The notes below the pieces were generated by a model. It saw nothing but the letters and a program-made list of their open reading frames with translations. It was not told where the DNA came from and did not search any database. From contig NZ_MQUS01000029.1 of assembly GCF_001953885.1 (NCBI RefSeq), positions 12,534-76,533 on the forward strand: 64,000 bases of DNA. Direction: 5' to 3'. Below, piece by piece: positions 52,646-61,200 of the stretch (its first letter is position 1; every line of letters starts with the position of its first letter). A program made the position numbers and the translations under genes. This stretch comes from Streptomyces sp. IMTB 2501 (GTDB lineage Bacteria; Actinomycetota; Actinomycetes; Streptomycetales; Streptomycetaceae).

Positions 52646-53827
52646 CTACGGCAGCTGGACGGCGACCTCCGGCTCGTCCGGGGAAGGCCCGTCCAGCAGC
52701 GGCTCCGGCACGCCCTTCAGCTGCAGGTCGAAGAAGTCCCCAAGGTACGTCCGGGTGATCGCCAGCCCGCGCAGCGGCTCGATCGCCCCCGGCCGGCTGG
52801 GCAGGCCCGCCGCCTGGGCGAGCAGCGGCAGGTCGCTGAAGGTGCCGTGTTCGGCGCCGGCGACAGTGAGCCGGCGCTTCCAGCCGTCCAGGTTCTTCCA
52901 GGCGTTGTCCCAGCTGGAATCCGTGCCGGGAGCCTCATCGGACCGGGCGCCGAACAGGAGGAAGGGCCGCCCGTCCAGACCCGTGGCCGGGACCGGCGCG
53001 TAGAAGGTGCCGTCCATGTTCGCCCCGGCCTGCACCCGGCGGTCGACGGCCATGGTCGAGGCGGTGGCGTCACCCCCGATGGAGTGCCCGGCCATGCCGA
53101 TCCGCCTGCGGTCGATCAGGTGAGCGTAGTGCCAGGCCGGATGAGGGGACGTCACCTGGTCGATCACGAAGGAGACGTCCTTCGCCCGGCTCTCGGCGAT
53201 GGCCGCAGGCCCGCCCGCCGGCGGGCGGTCGCAGATGGCGCAGGCGAGCGTCCGTCCGTCGGGGAACGTGACGCCGGGAGACTCGTAGGTGTGGTCGATC
53301 AAGGCGACGACGTACCCGCGGCTGGCCAGGCCCTCGGCGACACTGCTGAACAGCGCCCGCGGGAAACCGAGGCCGGGTGAGAGCAGCACCAGCGGGAACC
53401 GGCCGTGCACCGGGCGCGCGTCCGCCCGCGCCCAGGTACGGACCGCGCTCAGCGCCTCGGGCGGAATGCCCGAGCCCGGGGCCTTCTCCTGCAGGAACAG
53501 CCGGGCCTCCTCAGCGGTCATGTAGGGGGCGGGCACCCCGCTCCTGAGCCGGGCCGGGTAGTACATCGACACCATCAGCTGCCGCGGTCCCGCCGCCGGC
53601 ACCCAGGGGTCCTGGCGGCTGTCGTCGACGAGGTGCAGCCTGTCGCGGCCAACTGCGTACGGGCCGGTCGGGCGGGGCAGTGCTGCCGTGAACCCGCTCG
53701 GCGTCGGATGGGCGGAGGCCGGGGCGCCGGACGGCGTGGTGGCGAAGGCCGGGGCCGCGACGGTGATCGGCAGCGGCAGGGCGAGTGCGAGCACGGCGGT
53801 CAGCGCCGCGCGGCGGATACTGGTCAT
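52646..53827 (-). CDS. Secreted PAF-acetylhydrolase-like alpha/beta hydrolase (lipase)
   Basis: The start is taken as ATG 53827 because it opens a clean signal, MTSIRRAALTAVLALALPLP with ...APAFA cleavage; no strong RBS is visible. The mature protein (about 365 residues) has the platelet-activating-factor acetylhydrolase pattern: RQLMVSMYYPARLRSGVPAP, FPLVLLSPGLGFPRALFSSV, ASRGYVVALIDHTYESPGVT, the nucleophile elbow IGMAGHSIGGDATAS, FLLFGARSDEAPG and the catalytic His in GAEHGTFSD. Four cysteines are in the signal-proximal or CAICDR regions. It is an extracellular esterase/lipase; the substrate is unknown. Confidence 0.88.
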   Translation of the reverse strand: MTSIRRAALTAVLALALPLPITVAAPAFATTPSGAPASAHPTPSGFTAALPRPTGPYAVGRDRLHLVDDSRQDPWVPAAGPRQLMVSMYYPARLRSGVPAPYMTAEEARLFLQEKAPGSGIPPEALSAVRTWARADARPVHGRFPLVLLSPGLGFPRALFSSVAEGLASRGYVVALIDHTYESPGVTFPDGRTLACAICDRPPAGGPAAIAESRAKDVSFVIDQVTSPHPAWHYAHLIDRRRIGMAGHSIGGDATASTMAVDRRVQAGANMDGTFYAPVPATGLDGRPFLLFGARSDEAPGTDSSWDNAWKNLDGWKRRLTVAGAEHGTFSDLPLLAQAAGLPSRPGAIEPLRGLAITRTYLGDFFDLQLKGVPEPLLDGPSPDEPEVAVQLP

Positions 53828-53854
53828 GCGCCAGAAACTAGATCGCGGGCACAC

Positions 53855-53875
53855 CTCCTGACGTCAGCTCAGGAG
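53855..53875. promoter_or_regulatory. Inverted repeat upstream of the lipase gene
   Basis: CTCCTGA-N7-TCAGGAG, a perfect 7-bp dyad with a CGTCAGC spacer, lies 28 bp before the lipase ATG. It could be an operator or affect translation, since one arm contains the AGGAG-like sequence. Confidence 0.45.
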
Positions 53876-54039
53876 TGGACATGCGCCTCCGCTCCCGGGT
53901 GGATCCGCCGTCCCCTCGTAGGCGGACCAGAACGCGATGAGCCAGATTGCGAAACCGGTGAACGTTGCCCGTGAACCGCGTCCGCAGCGCCCCCTCGACA
54001 TATCGACTCGCGGCCCTACCAGGTCACAAGGCACCCCCA

Positions 54040-54245
54040 TCCCCAGCGGCCGGCGTGCTTCAACGAGCAGGTCCTCTCGTTGCAGGCGCGGCATGTCGGT
54101 GCGGGACATCCGCTGCCACCTGGCGGGAATGTACGACATCGAGGTCTCCGGTTTACCTGGCCGTCGGCGTCGACATGGACGGCCGCAAGGACGTCCTCGG
54201 CCTGTGGGTGCGTGACGAGGGCGAAGGAGCCACCACCTGGATGAC
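54040..54245 (+). pseudogene. IS256 family transposase, internal fragment with deletion
   Basis: Pieces read FNEQVLSLQARH, then MSVRDIRCHLAGMYDIEVS. After a deletion and frame change come VYLAVGVDMDGRKDVLGLWV and DEGEGATTW. IS256 transposases have the SV.DI..HL..MYG.EVS block about 70 residues before YLA.GVD.DG.KDVLGLW; here they are joined directly. Neither end is present. Confidence 0.65.
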
Positions 54246-54321
54246 AGCGAGCCGCGGGATGCGGTGCCTCCTGGAGTGTGGTCCGTTCACTGGCGCGTTC
54301 GGTGGTCGGCCGACCTGTCCG

Positions 54322-55461
54322 TCACCGCCGTCCGCCGAGAAAATCGAGGATGTGACCGAAGACGTCCAGGGCGGCGCCCCGGCCCAGGAACGTGTCCAGG
54401 TGGCCGTAACCGGGGATCTCGGTGTAGGACACGTCCAACTGGGGCTGCCGGTGGGCGAGTACGTCGTGGCAGAGCCGCTGGGAGTCCAGCCACAGCCCGT
54501 TCTCGCTGCCGGCGAGCAGCAGCACGGGGGTGTCGATACGGCCGGCCGCGTCCAGCGCATTGGGCGGCAGGGCACGGTAGCGGTGGTCGGTGTCATGCCA
54601 GCGGACCACGCTGCGGGCCAGCTCGATGCGACGCAGGTGGGGCAGGATCCACAGCGGCGCGGGGCCGAGGAGGTCCGCGAGGCGGTCGTGTGTGGCCTCG
54701 GGCAGGTTCTCGTGCACGAAGAGCGAGGCGCCCGTGCCCCAGGCAGAGTTGTGCAGGATCTGGCAGGTCGGATCCGGGCAGCTCGCCTTTCGTGACGCCA
54801 GTGCGAACAGCGGGGTGTACTTCGACCACAGGCCCACCTTGCGGAAGTCGACCGGGACGTGGTCGATCCGATGCTTCAGCAGCTCCCCCGCCAGCGACAT
54901 CCGCAGCGATGTCCGGCCGGCGAGCTTAGGGGTCAGGAACACGCCCTGGGAGACCACGCCGGCGAGGCCCGGCACCAGTCCCGCCGCCATGCTCAGGGAC
55001 AGCGTCAGCGAGCCGATGCAGTGGGCGACCACGAACAGCGGGCGGTCGCCTGTGCACTCGCGGACGTACGAGACGGCCGCGGGGATGTCGTACAGGGCCA
55101 CGTCGTCGTACGTGTACCTCTGGCCGGTCTCGTTGTACGGCAGCCGGCAGCTGCCCCGCCAGTCCAGCAGCCAGGGCTCGTAGCCGTCGTCGAGAAGGAC
55201 GTCGACCAGATTGCGGGTCTCCGGCAGCAGGAACATGTCGGCGGACGCGGTGTGTCCGTGCAGGAGCAGCACGGCGGGGCGGTCCGCGGCGCCGGTGTGT
55301 ATCCGGGTCAGGCCGAGCCGGACGCCGTCGTCCGCCCGGAAGGGGATCTCCTCGACGGAGGCCGGGGCGAGGCGGTGGTGCAGCGGGCGCAGGGCCGCGG
55401 TGGTCCTGACTCTGGGCAGCGCCGGCCGGCCGGCGCGGGAGGTGGTCGTCCTGAAGATCAT
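54322..55461 (-). CDS. Alpha/beta hydrolase with cysteine nucleophile elbow (polyketide operon)
   Basis: The 379-residue protein starts at ATG 55461, overlapping the reductase stop (ATGA). The alpha/beta-hydrolase core shows RPAVLLLHGHTASADMFLLP, YEPWLLDWRGSCRLPY, YDDVALYDIPAAVSYVRECT and LFVVAHCIGSLTLSLSMAAG, where the elbow A-H-C-I-G has Cys in place of the usual Ser. Asp/His candidates are in PVLLLAGSENGLW and YTEIPGYGHLDTFLG. It resembles the hydrolase domain that follows GMC/cholesterol-oxidase-like proteins in actinobacteria. As the last gene of the operon it may trim, release or modify the polyketide product. A Cys nucleophile suits acyl transfer. Confidence 0.82.
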   Translation of the reverse strand: MIFRTTTSRAGRPALPRVRTTAALRPLHHRLAPASVEEIPFRADDGVRLGLTRIHTGAADRPAVLLLHGHTASADMFLLPETRNLVDVLLDDGYEPWLLDWRGSCRLPYNETGQRYTYDDVALYDIPAAVSYVRECTGDRPLFVVAHCIGSLTLSLSMAAGLVPGLAGVVSQGVFLTPKLAGRTSLRMSLAGELLKHRIDHVPVDFRKVGLWSKYTPLFALASRKASCPDPTCQILHNSAWGTGASLFVHENLPEATHDRLADLLGPAPLWILPHLRRIELARSVVRWHDTDHRYRALPPNALDAAGRIDTPVLLLAGSENGLWLDSQRLCHDVLAHRQPQLDVSYTEIPGYGHLDTFLGRGAALDVFGHILDFLGGRR

Positions 55462-58076
55462 CGGTGGTGCTCCGTGAGGGTCGGGGTACGGCGCAGGTCG
55501 AGCAGGTCCGCGGCGGCGCGGGCGAAGGGGCCGAGCAGTCCACGGCCCATCTCCAGGCCGAACCAGGCGAGCCAGGTCAGCTTGGCGGCCCGCTTCTCCT
55601 GGCTCGTCAGACGCGGGTCGACCTCGATGCCGTCGATCTGGTCGCGGACGTAGGAGTCCGCAGGCACGACGACCTCGCCCGCCAAGCTCGCCGGTTCGCC
55701 CTCGCGGCCGATCCGCACGGTCAGCGCGCGGGTCTGCCGCCACAGGTCCCGGCGGGCCCGGGCGTACTTGTGGCCCTCCAGCCACCAGTGGCCGCCGTCG
55801 GCGTCGCGCAACCGCAGCCGGTAGCGCAGAAGCTGGTGCCTGAGCCCGTGCTGCTGCGGGATCCCCTCCTCAGGCCGGATCCAGAGGTCGCCGCGCTCGA
55901 CGGCCAGCGGCTCGGGATGTACGGCGGTGCAGACGACCTCGCCGGTCACGTCCACCCGGCGCTCCTTCACCAGCTGGTACATGCTCGCGATGGAGAGGGT
56001 GAGCGCCATGGAGCAGGGGCTGTCGGCGGGGGCGCCGACCGGTCCCACGCTGCCCTCTGTCGTCTCCGAGAACCACAGGTAGGGCTGGTCGTCCTTGTGC
56101 GGCAGCCTGGCGAGGCCGTCCCGGGCGAGCCGCTCGAAGGTCCTGAGCTGGGCCTGCGCGTCGTAGCGGGCCGCGGGCGGCAGCCCGAGAGCGTCGACCA
56201 GGGCGGCGGTGCGTGTGCCTCCGGCCGCCGGGCCCCTCAGGGTCGCCTCGCACAGCTTGAGGGCGGTGGGGCTCTGCAACACCCTGCTCAGGAAGGCCAG
56301 TTCGGGGACCGGTTCGGCCTCCAGGCGGGCCAGGGCGTCGGTGCGCCACTCGTCCCAGTCCTGGACGCGCACGTGCATGCCTCCGAGCGCCATGTCACGG
56401 ACGACGTCGTCGAGGGTGTTGGGCACACCGGTGAGGTTGTAGTCGTAGCCCCAGGCGTCGGGCTCGCAGATCGCGGCGACGGCGACGCGGCTCACCCAGT
56501 CCACCGGGGCCACGTTCAGGTAGCGGAAGGCGGGTACGGTGCGCAAGCGGCCGAAGGCCGAGATCAGGCCGCTGCTGAGGTCCTGCGGGTTGTAGGCGCC
56601 GGTCTTCGTGTGGCCGCCGATGCCGCCGGGGCGCAGGGCGGTGACGACCAGGCCGTGGTCGCGGGCACGGCGCAGGGCGACCTCGGCGGCCCACTTCGAC
56701 TGGTCATAGCCCGAGATGAGCCGGTCGACGTGGGCGAGTGGGTCGTCCTCGCCCATGGAGGTGATGCCGACCTCGTTGAAGACGGCGATCGAGGAGATGT
56801 GGTGCAGCGGCTTGGGCCGGCCGGTGGCCGCGAGTTCGGCGAGGGTGAGCGCGCCGAGGACGTTGCCCGCCCGCAGCGACTGGTAGCCGCGCAGGAAGTC
56901 CACGGCCGCGGCGACGCCGACGACGCTGTCCAGTTCGTGGGCGAGCGTGTGCCACAGTTCGCCGGACAGGCCGAGCCGTGGCCGCCGGATGTCGCCGGGC
57001 AGCACGGTCACCCGGCGCCGCACCTCCGACGACCAGGGCAGCCGGTAACTCTTCAGCGCCGCGCCGAGCCTGGCGACGGCCGTCTCCTCGTCGGCCGCGC
57101 GCACCAGGCAATAGACGTGCGCGTCGCTGTGCCGGAGCAGGTCGAGCAGCATGTGACTGCCGAGGAAGCCGGTGGCGCCGGTCAGCAGGATCCGGCGGGG
57201 CGGCAGTGGCTCGGGCAGGTCGGCGAACGGGAGGCGGTCGGCGAGGGCCAGATCGGCGAGGACCTGGTCGAGGTCGTCGCGGCGGGCCCTGGCATACCGG
57301 TCCTCGCCACTGCTGACACCGGCGCGGAGCGCCGGTGGGGTGCGTGGAGTCGGGATCGGAAGGGTGCCCGGGGCGAGAGCCGGAAGAGCGCCCGCCGCGG
57401 AGAGCGGCAGCGTTCCAGGGACCGGAGCCGCAACATCACCCGCGCCGGAAACCGGAAGCGTGCCAGAGGCCGGAACCCGGACGGCATCCGCAGCGGGAAG
57501 CGCCGGCGTGCCGGGGGCCGAGGCCGGAACAGCGCGCGCAGCGGAAGGCGGCAATGTGCCAGGGACCGGAACCGCAGCAGCACCCGCACCGGGGGTTGGC
57601 AGCGTATCGGCGGCCGGAACCGGCGGAGCGCCCTGGGCGGTGGGCGCCGGGGTGTCTGGATGCTCGGGCGGCGGGGTGGCCTCGCTCGACGCTTCGCCTC
57701 CGGTCGTCTGCAGCCAGCGCCGGGCGAGACTGATCGGACGGGCGTCGGCGAACACCTCGTCCAGATCGAACTCGATGCCCAGCTCGCCCTCCAGCTCCGC
57801 GACGAGCTCCACGGCGTGCACGGACGTGCCCCCCGCGTCGAAGAAGTCGGCGTCGGGCGGCAGGTGTCCCGCGGGCAGGTAGCGGCCCGCCGCGGCGGCG
57901 ATGGCCGTGGCCACGCCGTCCACGTCCCGGGGCGGGGCGGGGGCGGCACCGGAGTCCGCACCGGTGGCGGCCTGCATCACCCTGGCCAGCAGGTCGTCCA
58001 CGCCGAGCCCGCCGCCACCGCGCTCGATCGCCTCGGCGGTCGCCCGCTGCCCGGATTCCTCGGTCATGTCACGCAT
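55458..58076 (-). CDS. ACP - thioester reductase - C-terminal domain protein (polyketide release)
   Basis: The 872-residue protein starts MRDMTEESGQRATAEAIERG. The ACP (about 50-120) has DADFFDAGGTSVHAVELVAE with phosphopantetheine Ser near residue 83. A long Pro/Ala/Gly repeat linker (about 125-265) with recurring PGTLP follows. The thioester-reductase (NAD-binding_4) domain begins RRILLTGATGFLGSHMLLDL (GxxGxxG near 300) and carries ISGYDQSKWAAEVALRRA (YxxxK near 459). The last 250 residues form an extra domain, GEVVCTAVHPEPLAVERGDL, HQLLRYRLRLRDADGGHWWL and DLWRQTRALTVRIG, resembling the segment after GMC oxidases. Reductive NADPH-dependent release of an ACP-bound chain to an aldehyde or alcohol is the expected reaction. 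Confidence 0.87.
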   Translation of the reverse strand: MRDMTEESGQRATAEAIERGGGGLGVDDLLARVMQAATGADSGAAPAPPRDVDGVATAIAAAAGRYLPAGHLPPDADFFDAGGTSVHAVELVAELEGELGIEFDLDEVFADARPISLARRWLQTTGGEASSEATPPPEHPDTPAPTAQGAPPVPAADTLPTPGAGAAAVPVPGTLPPSAARAVPASAPGTPALPAADAVRVPASGTLPVSGAGDVAAPVPGTLPLSAAGALPALAPGTLPIPTPRTPPALRAGVSSGEDRYARARRDDLDQVLADLALADRLPFADLPEPLPPRRILLTGATGFLGSHMLLDLLRHSDAHVYCLVRAADEETAVARLGAALKSYRLPWSSEVRRRVTVLPGDIRRPRLGLSGELWHTLAHELDSVVGVAAAVDFLRGYQSLRAGNVLGALTLAELAATGRPKPLHHISSIAVFNEVGITSMGEDDPLAHVDRLISGYDQSKWAAEVALRRARDHGLVVTALRPGGIGGHTKTGAYNPQDLSSGLISAFGRLRTVPAFRYLNVAPVDWVSRVAVAAICEPDAWGYDYNLTGVPNTLDDVVRDMALGGMHVRVQDWDEWRTDALARLEAEPVPELAFLSRVLQSPTALKLCEATLRGPAAGGTRTAALVDALGLPPAARYDAQAQLRTFERLARDGLARLPHKDDQPYLWFSETTEGSVGPVGAPADSPCSMALTLSIASMYQLVKERRVDVTGEVVCTAVHPEPLAVERGDLWIRPEEGIPQQHGLRHQLLRYRLRLRDADGGHWWLEGHKYARARRDLWRQTRALTVRIGREGEPASLAGEVVVPADSYVRDQIDGIEVDPRLTSQEKRAAKLTWLAWFGLEMGRGLLGPFARAAADLLDLRRTPTLTEHHR

Positions 58077-58106
58077 GAGAGCCCTTCACGATGTGCGCGT
58101 CCTTTC

Positions 58107-58170
58107 CCTTGCTTCCGGCAAGGTCCTTGCTTCCGAAGGTCCTCGGTTCCGACGAAGTCCCTTGCTCCTG
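58107..58170. repeat. Degenerate 17-18-bp tandem repeats in the PKS-reductase spacer
   Basis: CCTTGCTTCCG at 58107-58117 recurs exactly at 58125-58135 and, degenerately, at about 58141 (CCTCGGTTCCG) and 58160 (CTTGCTCCTG). They occupy the 126-bp gap between the megasynthase stop and the reductase start, an unusual gap for an otherwise tightly coupled operon. Confidence 0.55.
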
Positions 58171-58202
58171 AGGAAGTCCTCGCGCGCTGCTGCGGGACGG
58201 CC

Positions 58203-61200
58203 TCACTGCTGTTCCCAGGACCGGAACGCCCTGAGGTGGTCTGGACTGACCACGGCCTCCTGGCGCTCGTCGTCCTGGTCGCCGCCGCCGAGCGCGGCCA
58301 CCACACGCCGCGCCGGTACGTTGCGCTCCGTGCGCTCCGCCGTCAGCCGGATCTTCGCGCAACCAAGTTCCTCGGCGCGGTCGGCCAGCCACTGCAACAG
58401 GCGTTCCTCGACCCCTCGGCCGAGCGCCCGGCAGCTCATCAGCCAGCCCAGGACGTCGAGTTGGTCGCCGTCCGCGCGCAGGGCGAGCAGGCCGATCTGG
58501 CCGTAGTCGCCGAACCGGTCCCGGGCCGCCGCCGTCCACACCTCGCCCCGTTGCCGCCACCGGGTGACGTCCCCGCCGTCGGCCGACCGGGGGCGGAGGG
58601 TGAACTGGTTGGTGCGGCGGACGAGTTGCTCGGCCCGCTGCACGTCCGCCTCGGACAGCGCCCGGATGTCGACCTCCAGGTGCAGCTGCGTGAGGAACTC
58701 CTCGAACCCGGCGGTTTCGCGGACGGTCTCCCGCTCCCGCTCCTGTGCGTAGAACCGGGCCCGCAGCGTGTCCTCGGCGGTCGCCGCCGCGGGGACCAGC
58801 GGCCACAACCGGCCCATGAACTCCTCCAGTTCGTCCGCGGACGGGCAGGTCACCGACAGCACCTGCGGCAGCGTGGCGCGCACCTTGGCGATCTCGGCGG
58901 GGTTGTCGTCCAGGAACAGGAAGCTGTCCAGGCCGAGGTTGAGCGTGCGCGCGGCCTCGGCCAGGCGGTCCGGCTTCGGTCCCCAGGCGGCCGACAGCAC
59001 GCTGAAGTGCTCCGCCTTCAGCAGGCTGTCCGGGCTGTCCAGGACGGCGCGGACCGTGGCCTCGTCGTTGTTGCTGACGAGCGCCAGCAGCGTGCCCGCC
59101 TCGCGCCACTGCAGCAGCCTGCGCGCGAGCAGGGCGCGCGGACCTGTCAGGTCGACAGCCTCGGGGCCGATCTCGCCGGCGACGCCGCCCCACAAGGTCT
59201 CGTCGCCGTCAACCGCGATCACCTTGGGCGCGGGGCGCAGTACCGCCCGTACGACCTCGGCGAGCCGCAGCGCCACGGCCGCCTGGAAGGGCGGGGTGAA
59301 GGGCAGGTGGGCCAGCCGTTCGGTCCGCTCGTCGAAGCGTTCCCCGACGGAGTGGTGCCGGGTCCAGTCGTCGGGGGCGAGCACCGCGATGCCGGGCAGG
59401 CCGGCCAGGTCGGCGGCGACCTCCCGCTCCCACCGGCTCAGGCGGTCCTCCGGGCGGGCGGCGGGCAGGAAGCCGACGATCAGCGGCTTGCGGGTGCGTT
59501 CGGACAGGGCCTTCAGCGCGGCCGGGTAGGCGGTGCGCAGCTCGGCGAGCAGCGCGTCGTCGACCGGGCCGAAGCGCTCCAGGTCCACGGCCCGCAGCAG
59601 CACCGCACCCACCGCCGTCGCGGGGTCGGTGAAGACGCCCGAGGGGTCCTGGAGACTCGCGAGCACCTGGTGGTACGGCGCCTCGCTGATCGCCCATCCG
59701 CTCCCCTTCTCGGCTCCGTCCTCGACGGCCGCCTCGCACATGAGCGGGAGGTTGCCGAGGGCGAAGGTGGCGGCGAGGGCCAGCGACCGGCGAGGTACGG
59801 GCGCCGCACCGGCGGGGGCTCGGGTTCCGGCGGGAGCCCGGGTGCCGGCGCGCGTCGGCAGCGCCGGGTCGCCGTCGGCCGTCTCGCCGAGCAACCGCAG
59901 GAACTCCTCCCCCAGTTCAGCGGTGGCCTCGGCGTCCAGGATGTCCAGGTTGTGGTCGAGCCGGATGCATGCCGCGTCCGGGGTCATGGTGATCATCAGG
60001 TCGAGGTCGGAGTAGCCGGTGCCGGCCGGCAGCACCTCCAGCCGGGTCAGGCGGCGCGAGGACCGTACGTAGTTGAAGTAGACCTCGACGAGCGGTGCGT
60101 TCTGCCGGTGCAGGCCCTGCCGGGCCAGGGTGGCCAGGACGTCGGAGAACATGGCGCCCTTGGTCAGGAGGCGCTGCAGGCGCGCGTCGGTGCGGCGCAG
60201 CACCTCGGCGACCGGTTCGCCCGCGCGGGCCTCGGCCGGGAACGGCACCGGCACGCCGAAGAAGCCCACCGCGTCGTACGCGTCGGCGTGCATGCGGGTG
60301 TCCACGGGCACGGCGAGCACGAACCGCTCCCGCTCCCGCTTCCTGGCCAGCAGCACCGTCAGGATGCCGAGGCAGAAGGCGGCGGGAGTGACGGCCAGCC
60401 TGCTCGCGGCTGCCGCGATCCGTTCCATCAGCCCGTCGGGAATCGTCACGGTCACGCTGCCGGCCCGGTACGACCTGGTCGCCGGGCGCGGACGGGCCAG
60501 CTCCAGGTCGAGCCGTTCGCTGCCGTGGAAGTACTCGCGCCACTCGGCGCCCGCGCCCGCACCGCCCTGCTGGGCCTCGATGAGCAGGGCGACGTCGCGG
60601 TTGGTGACGGCGCCCTCGAACAGGGTGCCGGACAGTTCCGCGTCGATCTCCCCGGCCACGAGCAGCAGCGACTGCAGGTCGCCGACCGTGTGGTGGGCGC
60701 CGAACACCAGGATCTGGCCGTGTGCACCGCCGTCCACCAGCTCGAACCGCCACAGCGGTGTCGTCGCGAGGTCGAACGGCGGCTCCAGCAGCGTGCGCAG
60801 CCGCTCGGCGGCGTCGGGCGGGCCTTCGACGGCCGTCCAGCGCAGCACCGGCTCCGCCGGCTCCCGGTCCACGCGCAGCTGCCGGACGCCTTCGGCGCCG
60901 GTGACGATCGCGGTGCGCAGAGCCGCGTGCCGTGCGACGAGCCGGGTGAGTATGCCGGTGAGCGTCTCGCGGGTGGTCGGCGCGGTCAGCCGGACGGCGA
61001 GACCGATGCCGTGTGCCGCATCCGGCATGCCCGGCCGGACGCTGCGCAGCAGTCGTACGACGTCGCGCGTCGCGGGCCGCAGTTCGGTCTCCGGGACCTC
61101 TCCCGCGAGGTCGCCGTGGCCGCCGGAGTCCTCCAGCGCCGCGGCCTCCCGCTCCGGGAGGACCTCGGCCAGGGCGCGGGCGAGGTCGCGGACGTCGGAC

